From assembly GCF_000495795.1 (NCBI RefSeq), contig NZ_AWGD01000009.1, forward strand, positions 1-64,000: 64,000 bases of DNA, read 5' to 3'. Position numbers and translations under genes: made by a program. Below are positions 10,097 through 18,215 of this stretch, piece by piece. Origin of the DNA: Asticcacaulis sp. AC460 (GTDB lineage: Bacteria; Pseudomonadota; Alphaproteobacteria; Caulobacterales; Caulobacteraceae). The notes beneath the pieces were generated by a model that did no database searches, had not been told where the DNA came from, and saw only the letters and a program-made list of their open reading frames with translations. How positions within the stretch are numbered: position 1 is the first letter of the stretch; every line of letters starts with the position of its first letter.

Positions 10097-11020
10097 TCAG
10101 CCCCCCTTGGTGATGTTGCTGATGGTCTTGGAGACCTGGTTCAGCCAGTTGCTGTCTTCCTTGACCTGGACCTCGGCTTCCTTTTGCGCCTCGCTGCCCA
10201 TGGTGACGTCGTCCATCTGGGCGATGACGTCGCGGATATAGGCGTCGGTCTTGCAGTCGGGGGTATTGATGCTGTCGCAGGAGACGTCGATCGAATAGAC
10301 GACACCGTAGCGCGTGAAGGTGGCGGTCCAGCCATCCTCCATCTGGCCGATGCGGATGTCCTCGGCGACGCCGGCCAGACGCGCGAAGGGCCGCTTGGAC
10401 ACCGCGCCGCTGTCGCCGGGCACGAAGGTGCGGTTGCCGTAGACGGTCACCTGGACGCCGTTGCGGTTGGGCTGGGGCATGTTGATGGCATAGGCGTCAC
10501 CGAAGCTGACCATCTTCGCCTTGGCCGTGTCGACCACGCCGCCTTCACGCGGCAGGATGACGGGCAGGCGCGTCTTGTCGAGATCCGGACGCGACAGGCG
10601 CGCCTTCAGGCCAGGGCGGACGGCCTTGGTCGTCTGCTGCCGGGTTTCCATGCGTTCGTTCTGCTTCATGGCGGCCTGCCAGTCGACCTTGGCCGGCGCC
10701 ATCGGCTTGCGCAGCAGGACGGGCTTGCCGGCGACCAGATCGCCGCGGAAGGTGGTGCGGGCCGCCGGCGTCGGTGCAGCCGTTTTCGCGGGCTCCGCCA
10801 GGACGGCGCGATTGATCGGCTGGGCCGCCGTCGCGGCATCGGTTCCCTGAACCGTGTCGGCCTTGAGGCTTTGATAGGCTACGGGTTGATTGGGTGTGGT
10901 TTCGGCCGCCTTGTCCTGGGCACTGGCCGACAGGAAGGCGACGCCGCCCCCCAGCACGACGGCCCCGGTGGCGGCGATTAAGGCGATACGCGCAACTGCG
11001 GACTTGTCAGGCTTTGACAT
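10097..11020 (-). CDS. Exported partner of the M23 protein, unknown function (cassette copy A)
   Basis: A 307-residue protein with an N-terminal membrane anchor or signal (hydrophobic stretch about residues 11-33, ending SASAQ) followed by a periplasmic region. No named domain is recognised. It is homologous to 16472-17230: shared features are a conserved ARTTFRG/RATRSLR-like region, the SFGDAYAINMPQP block (about 165-177) and a two-cysteine loop (SCDSINTPDCK, about 257-267) followed by an amphipathic helix. The consistent pairing with an M23 gene suggests a regulator, inhibitor or scaffold for that peptidase; this is inference from context. Confidence 0.7.
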   Translation of the reverse strand: MSKPDKSAVARIALIAATGAVVLGGGVAFLSASAQDKAAETTPNQPVAYQSLKADTVQGTDAATAAQPINRAVLAEPAKTAAPTPAARTTFRGDLVAGKPVLLRKPMAPAKVDWQAAMKQNERMETRQQTTKAVRPGLKARLSRPDLDKTRLPVILPREGGVVDTAKAKMVSFGDAYAINMPQPNRNGVQVTVYGNRTFVPGDSGAVSKRPFARLAGVAEDIRIGQMEDGWTATFTRYGVVYSIDVSCDSINTPDCKTDAYIRDVIAQMDDVTMGSEAQKEAEVQVKEDSNWLNQVSKTISNITKGG

Positions 11021-11131
11021 TTTGTCGGCACTCCCCAGCCATGGGCGCCGTCGTTCTTGTCGGCCCCTGAACAGCGTTTTGGAAGCTAACAGATGGTTAA
11101 AGCTTTGTCACGCCGGGGCGATGCGCAAAAT

Positions 11132-11163
11132 AAAAAGGCCGCTCCACCTGTGGCGGAGCGGCC
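11132..11163 (-). terminator. Rho-independent terminator of the SIMPL gene
   Basis: On the minus strand a 9-bp perfect GC-rich stem (GGCCGCTCC/GGAGCGGCC, loop of 9) is followed by TTTTTATTTT. It lies about 22 bases after the SIMPL-domain stop codon. Confidence 0.9.
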
Positions 11164-11184
11164 CCGGATCACCGTGAAAGTAGC

Positions 11185-11934
11185 CTATTCGAGTTCGAAC
11201 ACCGCCGAGACGCTGACGCTCAGCTGCAGTTCGCCCGACGCCACGGGGGTCGACTTGTCCATGGCGGCTTCGGCGCGCATGGCCATCATTGGCATGGGGT
11301 GGTTATAGACCGGACCACTTTCAGAGATGGTCTGGACGCGCTTGACCTTCATCCCGAGCGCCGAGGCGTACAGGTTGGCGCGCTGGGTCAGGGCCTTGAC
11401 GGCCTGGGTGCGGGCCTGATCCATCAGGGCGTCGTCGTTCTTCAGGCCGAAGCTGATATTGTCGATCTGGTTGACCCCGGCGGCCAGGACGGCGTCGATG
11501 ACGGTACCGGTCTGGTCCAGCTTGTTGACGCGCACGGTGACCTGGTTCATCGCCTGGTAGCCGGTGATCTTGGGCTGGCCGCCATTGTTATTGTTGTAGT
11601 CGTATTGCGGGCTGAGGTTCAGGCTGGAGGTCTGGATGTCCTTGGCCTCGATGCCGGCGGCCTTCAGCGCGGCCATGACCTGGTTCATCTTGACATTATT
11701 GTTCTTCATGGCGTTCGACGCATTGCCGGCCTGGGTGACGACGCCGAAGCTGACCATCGCCTTGTCCGGAGCGGCCGAGACCTCGCCATTGGCGGTCAGG
11801 GTGATCGTGGTCGGCAGGCTGGCCGGCGAGACATAGACGGGCTGGGCCGTCTGGGCGGAAGCGGCCACGGGAACGATCGCCAGGGCGGCGGCGCAGGCCG
11901 ACAAGGTCAGGGCTTTCAGGATGGAGCGGGTCAT
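11185..11934 (-). CDS. SIMPL domain protein (DUF541), exported
   Basis: A 249-residue periplasmic protein of the SIMPL/DUF541 family, related to E. coli YggE. A Sec signal peptide ends near residue 27 (VAASAQ). The family pattern TITLTANGEVSAAPDKA follows, then the N-rich LSPQYDYNNNN stretch, the GYQAMNQVTVRV strand and NISFGLKNDD. YggE-type proteins have been linked to oxidative-stress phenotypes but the molecular role is unsettled. It is monocistronic, with a strong terminator directly downstream. Confidence 0.9.
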   Translation of the reverse strand: MTRSILKALTLSACAAALAIVPVAASAQTAQPVYVSPASLPTTITLTANGEVSAAPDKAMVSFGVVTQAGNASNAMKNNNVKMNQVMAALKAAGIEAKDIQTSSLNLSPQYDYNNNNGGQPKITGYQAMNQVTVRVNKLDQTGTVIDAVLAAGVNQIDNISFGLKNDDALMDQARTQAVKALTQRANLYASALGMKVKRVQTISESGPVYNHPMPMMAMRAEAAMDKSTPVASGELQLSVSVSAVFELE

Positions 11935-12043
11935 AGTCAGTTCTTTCTCTCACAGGCAGCGAAATGTTTCGCCGTTGATAGGGGTTTACGGCTTGGCGGC
12001 TGAACGCGAACTGAATGAAATAAGGTGTAATTGTGGTAGGTGC

Positions 12044-12913
12044 TTATCCGCCGAAGGCGGCCGAGGCCTTTTCGAGCGCCAGGATGTCGCCGGACATGAT
12101 ATGGGGCAGGCAGGCCTGGATTTTCTCGTACTCCCAGTCCCACCACGACAATGCCAGCAGGCGCGCTATGGTAGCTTCGTCATGGCGGAAACGGATGATC
12201 CGCGCCGGGTTGCCGCCGACAATGGCGTAGGGCGGCACCGGTTTCGTGACGACGGCCTGGGCCGCAATGACGGCGCCGTGCCCGATGGTGACGCCGGGAT
12301 TGATGACGGCATTCACCCCGATCCAGACGTCGGATCCGATGCTCACCTCGCCCTTGTCGACGTGATCCGGAATGTCCTGGGCCGCCGGCCAAAGGCCCTT
12401 CAAGGTCCCGAACGGGTAGGTACTGAAGGTATCCGTGTAATGGTTCGACAGGATGATTTTGACGCCCTTGGCGATGCTGCAAAAGCGCCCGATCGTCAGG
12501 CCGCCATATTCTTCATCGAGAACGTCCGGCGTGCCGTAGGTGTAGTCGCCGATAGTCCAGCCGTATTTGACGATCTTGTCCTCGAAGATCCGCCACGTCC
12601 AGGTAAACCAGGGATCCATGCCGGGAATGGCAGGCTCCAGATGCAGGGTCGGGTGCGACGCGCCCAGCAGGTGCTTCCCCGACAGGATGGTGTGTTTGCC
12701 CACCGTCTTGACGTTGTCGAAGCGGACGCTTTTTTCACCGTGCAGATTGTAGAAACACAGAAGGTCGTCCTCCAGACCCCAACGCGCCTCGTTGGGGTGG
12801 TCGTAACCCAGGATCCGGCCGTCTTCCGACAGACGCAGGGTGCTGGTGGTCGGATGGCGCCGGTCCAGGCTGAAGCGCCAGACGGTCTGAAAAAATTCAC
12901 GCGGTAACGTCAT
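12044..12913 (-). CDS. CatB-related O-acetyltransferase (left-handed beta-helix)
   Basis: A 289-residue protein with a novel-looking N-terminal half (residues 1-125, containing DGRILGYDHPNEARW) and a C-terminal xenobiotic-acetyltransferase hexapeptide domain like CatB/VatD. The catalytic histidine is present in LSNHYTDTFSTYPF (about residues 156-169), followed by hexapeptide repeats (IGSDVWIGVNAVINPGVTIG) and GGNPARIIR. It should transfer acetyl from acetyl-CoA to a hydroxyl acceptor. The start at ATG 12913 was chosen because the longer frame runs into the upstream tRNA. It lies 36 bases downstream of that tRNA. A paralogue without the histidine is at 54773-55561. Confidence 0.85.
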   Translation of the reverse strand: MTLPREFFQTVWRFSLDRRHPTTSTLRLSEDGRILGYDHPNEARWGLEDDLLCFYNLHGEKSVRFDNVKTVGKHTILSGKHLLGASHPTLHLEPAIPGMDPWFTWTWRIFEDKIVKYGWTIGDYTYGTPDVLDEEYGGLTIGRFCSIAKGVKIILSNHYTDTFSTYPFGTLKGLWPAAQDIPDHVDKGEVSIGSDVWIGVNAVINPGVTIGHGAVIAAQAVVTKPVPPYAIVGGNPARIIRFRHDEATIARLLALSWWDWEYEKIQACLPHIMSGDILALEKASAAFGG

Positions 12914-12949
12914 AAGTCGCTCTATGGAATCAACACCAGACTTCGGAAG

Positions 12950-13025
12950 TGGTAGGCGAGGAGGGACTCGAACCCCCAACCAGACCGTTATGAGCGGTCG
13001 GCTCTAACCATTGAGCTACTCGCCC
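12950..13025 (-). tRNA. tRNA with CAU anticodon (tRNA-Ile2 or elongator tRNA-Met)
   Basis: A 76-nt cloverleaf with encoded CCA. The anticodon loop is CTCATAA (CAU) on a 5-bp GACCG/CGGTC stem, the T-arm is GGGGG-TTCGAGT-CCCTC, and the D-arm is GCTCAATGGTTAGAGC. The eight-base D-loop and TGGTT variable region resemble bacterial tRNA-Ile2 (CAU read as lysidine-AU) more than elongator Met, but sequence alone cannot settle this. The first pair as read is G1-U72. Confidence 0.93.
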
Positions 13026-13083
13026 CCATGACAGGGCTCCCGAACCGGGAAGGCGGCGGTGCTAACACGCGTTGCGCGCGGTT

Positions 13084-14358
13084 TCAAGCCGCAGCCGGCG
13101 CCGGTTGCGCTTTCGGGCGAATGATGGTCAGGGCCAGCAGCGCCGCCAGCAGGCAAAGCGAACCGGCAATCAGGAAGGCCGGAACGTAGGTGTTGAACTC
13201 GGTGCGGATAAAGCCGGCGGTGAAAGCGATGCTGGCCGCACCCAGCTGGTGGCCGGCGAAGATCCAGCCGAAGACGATGCCGGCCTTGTCCTTGCCGAAT
13301 TTTTCCGCAGCCAGTTTCAGGGTCGGCGGCACGGTAGCGATCCAGTCCAGGCCGTAGAAGACCGCAAACGGCGCCAGGCCGAAGAAGGTGAACTCCGCAT
13401 TGGGCAGGAACAGCAGCGATACGCCACGCAGGCCGTAATAGGCGAACAGAAGCCAGCGCGAGTCGTAGCGATCCGACAGCCAGCCCGAGCCGATGGTGCC
13501 GATGAAGTCGAACACCCCCATCAGCGCCAGGACGCCGGCGGCGGTGACGGCGATCAGGCCGTAGTCGCCGCAGAAGGAGACGAAGTGGGTCTGGATCAGG
13601 CCGTTGGTCGAGGCCCCGCAAATAAAGAAGGTCCCGAACAGCACCCAGAAGGTACGGGTCTTCGCCGCCTCCTTGAGCACGGTGAACGGCTGCAGGTTCT
13701 GGGCAGGGGCGGCGGTGTCAACCTTTGTATCGCCATAGGCCGGCAGGCCGACATCCGACGGACGGTCGCGCATCAGCAGCAGGACCAGGACGAAGGCCAT
13801 GGCCAGCAGGCCGCACACCAGGATCAGCGCGGTGCGCCAGCCGAAGGCCGCATCCAGCCGGGCGATCAGAGGCAGGAAGGCCAGTTGCCCGGTGGCCGAC
13901 GAAGCGGTCAGCAGGCCGATGACCAGGCCGCGGCGGTGGCTGAACCAGCGCGTCGCCACGGTGGCGCCCAGGACAACGGCGGTCATGCCGGCGCCGACCC
14001 CGGTGAAGATCCCCCAGAAAATCACCAGTTGCCACATGTCCTTCATGACCATCGACAGCGTCAGTCCGCCGACGATCAGGGCCAGGGCGCAGGCCACAAC
14101 CCGTTGCAGGCCATAGCGCATCATCAGCCAGGCGGCGAAGGGGGCTATGGCGCCGAACAGGAAGAGGCGCAGGGCCAGGGCCGACGAAATCTGCGCCGTC
14201 GTCCAGCCGAACTCTTTCTGCAATGCCGGCATCAGCACGCCGGGCGCGCCCAGCGCGCAGGCCGTGGTCAGCATGATCAGGAAGGTCAGGCCCGCCATGA
14301 CCCAGCCGTAATGGATGTTGCGGTGCTTCAGGGCGGCGGCGAGGGGCGTGGACAGCAT
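13084..14358 (-). CDS. MFS transporter
   Basis: A 424-residue major facilitator superfamily permease with twelve predicted membrane helices and a central cytoplasmic loop (about residues 200-225). The start HYGWVMAGLTF and GYGLQRVV-type loop resemble monocarboxylate/oxalate-formate-like MFS porters. It is divergent from a TetR regulator, separated by 123 bases that carry a strong palindromic operator, so it is probably repressed by that regulator and induced by its substrate. The substrate is unknown. Confidence 0.9.
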   Translation of the reverse strand: MLSTPLAAALKHRNIHYGWVMAGLTFLIMLTTACALGAPGVLMPALQKEFGWTTAQISSALALRLFLFGAIAPFAAWLMMRYGLQRVVACALALIVGGLTLSMVMKDMWQLVIFWGIFTGVGAGMTAVVLGATVATRWFSHRRGLVIGLLTASSATGQLAFLPLIARLDAAFGWRTALILVCGLLAMAFVLVLLLMRDRPSDVGLPAYGDTKVDTAAPAQNLQPFTVLKEAAKTRTFWVLFGTFFICGASTNGLIQTHFVSFCGDYGLIAVTAAGVLALMGVFDFIGTIGSGWLSDRYDSRWLLFAYYGLRGVSLLFLPNAEFTFFGLAPFAVFYGLDWIATVPPTLKLAAEKFGKDKAGIVFGWIFAGHQLGAASIAFTAGFIRTEFNTYVPAFLIAGSLCLLAALLALTIIRPKAQPAPAAA

Positions 14359-14384
14359 GATGAGTCACTTTACATGATCAATGT

Positions 14385-14412
14385 CATGATTGCATTTATG
14401 TCGGCAATCATG
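14385..14412. promoter_or_regulatory. Inverted-repeat operator for the TetR regulator
   Basis: CATGATTGC (14385-14393) and GCAATCATG (14404-14412) form a perfect 9-bp inverted repeat with a 10-base spacer, located between the MFS and TetR genes. The 28-bp span suits a TetR dimer site and overlaps the putative tetR promoter. Confidence 0.75.
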
Positions 14413-14418
14413 TATAGT
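14390..14418 (+). promoter_or_regulatory. Predicted sigma-70-type promoter of the TetR gene
   Basis: TTGCAT (14390-14395) and TATAGT (14413-14418) are spaced by exactly 17 bases and read toward the TetR gene. The inverted-repeat operator sits across the -35 and spacer, which fits autorepression. Confidence 0.6.
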
Positions 14419-14481
14419 CAACGCCAAATATCGCAAACAAACTGCCAAACCATCAGGCCAAAAACATTAGGATTGCCCTTC

Positions 14482-15057
14482 GTGAAGACCTCCCGCGCCA
14501 CTGTCGAAAATAATCGCCAACGCCTTTTGCAGACAGCTTCGGCCCAGGTGCGAAAGCGCGGCATCGATGGCTTGAAGGTGGCCGACCTGATGCGGGAGTG
14601 CGGCTTGACCCATGGCGGCTTCGGAACCTATTTCGACTCCAAGGAAGACCTGGTTGCCCAGGCTTGCGAGGCAACGCTTCAACGCCAGTCCGAGCGCATC
14701 GGCCGGGCGGTGGCGACGGGTGATTTTCGGACGGAACTTTTGGGTCTTTTCAATCGTTATCTGTCGCAGGAAAAGCGCGACAATCCCGACCAGGCTTGCC
14801 TGTTTCCCTGTCTGGCAGGTGATATGCCGCGCCAGCCGGATTCGGTGCGGGCGATCTTCACGAGCGGGTTGAAGGACTATCTGAAAGGGATGCAGGCCCT
14901 TCTGGGGGGCGATGAGGCCGAGGCGATGGCCGTGATGTCGACCCTGATCGGCGCCATGGTGCTGTCGCGCGCGGTCGACGATGTGGAGTTTTCAGACCGC
15001 CTGCTCGAGGGCGTGCACGATCAGCTAACGGATGCGCATGCAGCTATTGACTGCTGA
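14482..15057 (+). CDS. TetR family transcriptional regulator
   Basis: A 191-residue TetR-type repressor. An N-terminal helix-turn-helix lies at about residues 10-50 (RGIDGLKVADLMRECGLTHG, then FGTYFDSKEDL), followed by a helical ligand domain with the TetR_C-like QACLFPCLAGDM segment. The GTG at 14482 was chosen because TTAGGA lies about 9 bases upstream and because earlier in-frame starts lie inside the promoter and operator. It is divergent from the MFS gene and probably controls both genes through the palindrome between them. The inducer is unknown. Confidence 0.85.
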   Translation: MKTSRATVENNRQRLLQTASAQVRKRGIDGLKVADLMRECGLTHGGFGTYFDSKEDLVAQACEATLQRQSERIGRAVATGDFRTELLGLFNRYLSQEKRDNPDQACLFPCLAGDMPRQPDSVRAIFTSGLKDYLKGMQALLGGDEAEAMAVMSTLIGAMVLSRAVDDVEFSDRLLEGVHDQLTDAHAAIDC

Positions 15058-15071
15058 AGTCCGCAGCCGCG

Positions 15072-15356
15072 CTATCCGGCCATGTCGGCATATTCGTCAT
15101 GCCGGCGGATCCAGGCCGCGGCATAACCGCAGATCGGGATCACCTTCAGGTCTCGCTCGCGCGCCGCGTCCATAACACCGCGCATCAGACGCCCGGCCGT
15201 GCCCTTGCCGCGCAAGGCCGGCGGTGACTCGACATATTCGATGTACAGCGTGTTGCCGTTGATACGGTAGTCGGCAACGGCGGTGGCGCCGTCTTCGCTC
15301 AGCTCGAACCGGCCGCGGGCCGGATTGTCGATGACGTCGGACATGGAACTGGACAT
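15072..15356 (-). CDS. GNAT-like N-acetyltransferase (YjdJ type)
   Basis: A 94-residue single-domain protein of the short GNAT-like YjdJ family. Acetyl-CoA binding is suggested by PPALRGKGTAGRLMRGVMD (about residues 45-63), and IPICGYAAAWIRRH near the end is the family's second conserved block. The start at ATG 15356 is supported by AGGAG seven bases upstream; a longer frame lacks such a site. The acceptor is unknown. Confidence 0.85.
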   Translation of the reverse strand: MSSSMSDVIDNPARGRFELSEDGATAVADYRINGNTLYIEYVESPPALRGKGTAGRLMRGVMDAARERDLKVIPICGYAAAWIRRHDEYADMAG

Positions 15357-15416
15357 GGGAAATCTCCTCGGCGGGTCAGCCGAAAAGATAAGAACCCGGC
15401 CATAAGCGCGCAATAC

Positions 15417-16475
15417 CTACCAGGCTGCGCTTTCACAGCCGTTGCCGGCCAGTTTACGTTCGTAGGACGCCACCAGGGCATTGTACGGCGGGACGAAGGT
15501 GTTGAGCGGCCGCAGCGTGCCGTTGACCTGTTCGGCGACCGACAGGCGAATCTCGAAGTGCAGGTGGACCGTTGTATAGGAGGTTCCACCCGGACCGAAA
15601 TCGCCGACGCGGCCCAGCCGGCGGCCGGCCTTGACCACGGTGGTCGTGCCTTCCAGCGGCTGCCAGTGAGCAATGAAATCCGGATCCATGTGCAGATAGC
15701 GGTAAATGCGGTAAGGCGGATTCACCGCCCGCAGGGTCAGGGTGTAGGAACCGACATCCTTGATGACGGAGTCTTCCGCCGCCACCGCCCAGTGCAGGCT
15801 CTTCTGGCAGGTTTCCGGGCGAATGTCCTGGCCCTGGTGGCCCTTGGCGCTGTGGCACAGGCTGTTGTCGCCTGACCGCTTTTCGCAGAAGTTGTCGCGC
15901 CACGGATACTGATAGTTGGACGGGTCGCACGACGTGCCGCGCAGATTGTTGTAGGCCGTCAGCCAGCCCGACTGTTTCGGATTGCTGTAGGCCTTGTTGT
16001 ACCAGGCATCATATTGTGCCTTGGACGCCAGGGCTTCGGGCGTGGCCCAGCCTTCGCCGCCGGGACGGTAGACCTGGCTGTTGGCGTAGGCCTTGCCTTC
16101 GAGCGGGAAGCACATGGCAGGCGACCAGTTGTCGACATTGACATTGGCTCTGTAGCCCGGGTCGGTATTGCTGGCGGCTGCCCAGGGCAGGGGCACCGTG
16201 GAGGAGGTCCACGACCAGGGCGCCAGGTCCGTCGCCGGCAGGTAGGTGAAGCCGCCCGGGGCCGAACTTTCGGCCGATGCCGCGACCGAGGCCGTTTCGG
16301 ATGCCGCGGGCTCGCCGGCAACCGGCGACGCGGCCGATGACGACGAAGCGCTGCCCATGGGGATGACCGGCAGCCCGTACTTGGCGCCGTTGCATTGATA
16401 CAGCACCCCAGCCAGGAGGATCAGGAGAATGACGGCGATAACCGCGCCGCCGCCGGAACCGCGGTTTCTGCTCAT
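15417..16475 (-). CDS. M23 family metallopeptidase, membrane-anchored (cassette copy B)
   Basis: A 352-residue homologue of 9267-10094. It has an N-terminal membrane segment (about residues 10-27) instead of a clear lipobox, then a Ser/Ala-rich linker and a LytM/M23 domain with intact zinc motifs: HQGQD, YRYLHMD and HLHFE (near 310). It shares YPWRDNFCE, CFPLEGKAYANSQVY and the C-terminal LNTFVPPYNALV...ERKLAG with copy A, but carries a longer insert before the catalytic domain. Its start overlaps the partner's stop by four bases. Probably acts on peptidoglycan in the periplasm. Confidence 0.85.
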   Translation of the reverse strand: MSRNRGSGGGAVIAVILLILLAGVLYQCNGAKYGLPVIPMGSASSSSAASPVAGEPAASETASVAASAESSAPGGFTYLPATDLAPWSWTSSTVPLPWAAASNTDPGYRANVNVDNWSPAMCFPLEGKAYANSQVYRPGGEGWATPEALASKAQYDAWYNKAYSNPKQSGWLTAYNNLRGTSCDPSNYQYPWRDNFCEKRSGDNSLCHSAKGHQGQDIRPETCQKSLHWAVAAEDSVIKDVGSYTLTLRAVNPPYRIYRYLHMDPDFIAHWQPLEGTTTVVKAGRRLGRVGDFGPGGTSYTTVHLHFEIRLSVAEQVNGTLRPLNTFVPPYNALVASYERKLAGNGCESAAW

Positions 16476-17230
16476 GGTTTCACCGGGTTATTGCTGCTGG
16501 CGACAGGACGCTGTTTCAGGACATCGCGGTTGACCGGAACCTTGACCGTGTCGGTCGGTCGCGGCGGTGTCGTCGTGTTGCCGCCGGTGGCGGCAATCCA
16601 TTCACGTTCCGCCCGCGCACCCAGCACGACCTCGGTCATCCCTGCGGCGATCTTGCGGATATAGGAAGAGTCTTGGCAATAGCCCGTGGCCGGCTCTTCG
16701 TCGCAGATGACGTCGATCGTGTAGGCCATGCCGAAGCGCGAAAAGCTCGCCGTCCAGCCGTCTTCGGTCTGGCTGAAAAGGACTTCGACCTGTTGGCCGC
16801 CCATGTCGACCTGATCGAACTTCACGCCCTTCACCATGCCGGGTGAGGCCGCGACGAAGACGCGCGTGCCGCTGAGCAGGACGGACAGGCCCTTCACGGG
16901 CTGGGGCAGGTTGATGTCGTAGACGTCGCCCAGCGAGGTGAAGGCCAGACTATCGCGGCTGACCCCGGTCGAGGCATCCGGCAGGAGGATCGGCAGCGTG
17001 GTGGCGTCGACCTGGTCGGTTCGGGCGCGCAGGGAGCGCGTGGCCCTGGTTTTGGCGGCGATACCGGGATTGTAGACGCGCGACAGGGTCTTCCAGTCGA
17101 TCGCCGCGGGGGGCAGGGTGGGCGGTGGACCGGCGTCCTGGGCCTGGGGCGCGGTGACGCTGCCGGTTAAAAGGACCGCCAGCACCAGGGCGGTCCATGG
17201 TAACATTTTGGGCAATATCTTGCCGTTCAC
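16472..17230 (-). CDS. Exported partner of the M23 protein, unknown function (cassette copy B)
   Basis: A 252-residue protein with an N-terminal signal peptide (hydrophobic about residues 9-25, ending PQAQD). It is homologous to 10097-11020: both carry RSLRAR/ARLSRP before a conserved TLPILLPD/RLPVILPR strand, an SLGDVYDINLPQP block (about 95-107) and a cysteine-containing loop (ICDEEPATGYCQ). The GTG start is favoured by AAGGGGG about 8 bases upstream; an ATG eight codons further in is an alternative. It is translationally coupled to the following M23 gene (4-base overlap), supporting a joint function. No named family is recognised. Confidence 0.7.
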   Translation of the reverse strand: MNGKILPKMLPWTALVLAVLLTGSVTAPQAQDAGPPPTLPPAAIDWKTLSRVYNPGIAAKTRATRSLRARTDQVDATTLPILLPDASTGVSRDSLAFTSLGDVYDINLPQPVKGLSVLLSGTRVFVAASPGMVKGVKFDQVDMGGQQVEVLFSQTEDGWTASFSRFGMAYTIDVICDEEPATGYCQDSSYIRKIAAGMTEVVLGARAEREWIAATGGNTTTPPRPTDTVKVPVNRDVLKQRPVASSNNPVKP

Positions 17231-17497
17231 GATAGTTGCCCCCTTGGGCCAGAATGCTTAAAAATCAAAGAGAATATGCAACAAAGGTGACACCATAACA
17301 GGGATATCCTGCCGTGTCGCGCACAGGCTTAACAATTTCCGAAACTGAACATTTTTGGCCACAGGGGTGTCAAAATCGTATTGCAATATCTATTCTCTTC
17401 GCCCTCTGACTGAGAATCAGCCATGATTCGTCATCTGCGGTTTCGGCCGTGTCAGGGCTTTTGTAATTTACCGGCCTCGGCCAAGGACTTCAAACCC

Positions 17498-18214
17498 ATG
17501 CTGGACAAGGATCGCGGTACCTATTCGCCTCCGACGGAAGACAATCTCAGCTATGAGTCGCGCCGCACGGCGTCGCGCGACCAGGCGCCGCTGACGTTGA
17601 TTATCAGCGGCATCGTGTTGGTGGTCGTGCTGCTGGCGGCCGTGCTGTTCTACAATTCCGGCCTCAGCAACAAGGGCCGTCTCCCGCTTGAGGTCGGCGA
17701 CACCCTGGGGGAATTCCGCGACGAAAAGGTCACCGACGCCAAGGTGCTGAGCGAGGAAGACATGAACGCCGGCACCGGCGAGGCCAAGTTCGCGCCGGGC
17801 TCCGAAATCCCGACTCTGCGCGATTCCGCAGCGTCGGCCGAAACCAATGTCGCGCCGCCGGTGGCCACGCCCATCGAAGGGCCGCTGCCGTCGCAGAAGC
17901 CGGTGGAAACGACTCCGGTGCCGGCGCCGGCCGCCGAAACCAAGCCGGAAGCGAAGCCGCAGCCCATCGCTTCCAGCGGTACCAGCGCCGTGCAGATCGG
18001 CGCCTTCAACAGCCAGGAACTGGCCAATGCCGAATACGCCAAGGTCGCGTCCAGCTTCGGGTTGTTCGTCGGCGGCGCCGGCAAAAGCATCCAGAAGGTC
18101 GAGACGGAACGCGGCACCCTGTATCGCGCCACCTTCACCGGCCTGTCGGCCGAAAAGGCCAAGTCCTTCTGCGCCGCCCTGAAGGCGGCCAGTCGTCAAT
18201 GCATCGTCCGGTAA
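17498..18214 (+). CDS. SPOR domain-containing membrane protein
   Basis: A 238-residue bitopic protein. One membrane segment (about residues 28-50, LTLIISGIVLVVVLLAAVL) is followed by a proline- and alanine-rich periplasmic linker (about 105-160) and a C-terminal SPOR domain (about 165-238, starting AVQIGAFNSQELAN and ending AASRQCIV). SPOR domains bind denuded peptidoglycan at division sites, so a septal role is likely. The ATG at 17498 follows AAGGA; an upstream in-frame start lacks support. nagZ begins two bases after the stop, so the two are in one operon. Confidence 0.88.
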   Translation: MLDKDRGTYSPPTEDNLSYESRRTASRDQAPLTLIISGIVLVVVLLAAVLFYNSGLSNKGRLPLEVGDTLGEFRDEKVTDAKVLSEEDMNAGTGEAKFAPGSEIPTLRDSAASAETNVAPPVATPIEGPLPSQKPVETTPVPAPAAETKPEAKPQPIASSGTSAVQIGAFNSQELANAEYAKVASSFGLFVGGAGKSIQKVETERGTLYRATFTGLSAEKAKSFCAALKAASRQCIVR

Positions 18215-18215
18215 G

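Noticed and set aside
12950-13025. Integration of a mobile element at the CAU tRNA
   Set aside because: The 3' end is intact, no direct repeat of the tRNA end is seen nearby, and no integrase is present.
13072-14409. Long plus-strand frame upstream of and in frame with the TetR gene
   Set aside because: It is antisense to the MFS transporter and merely fuses in frame with tetR; the regulator starts at GTG 14482 by its ribosome site and the promoter and operator lie between.
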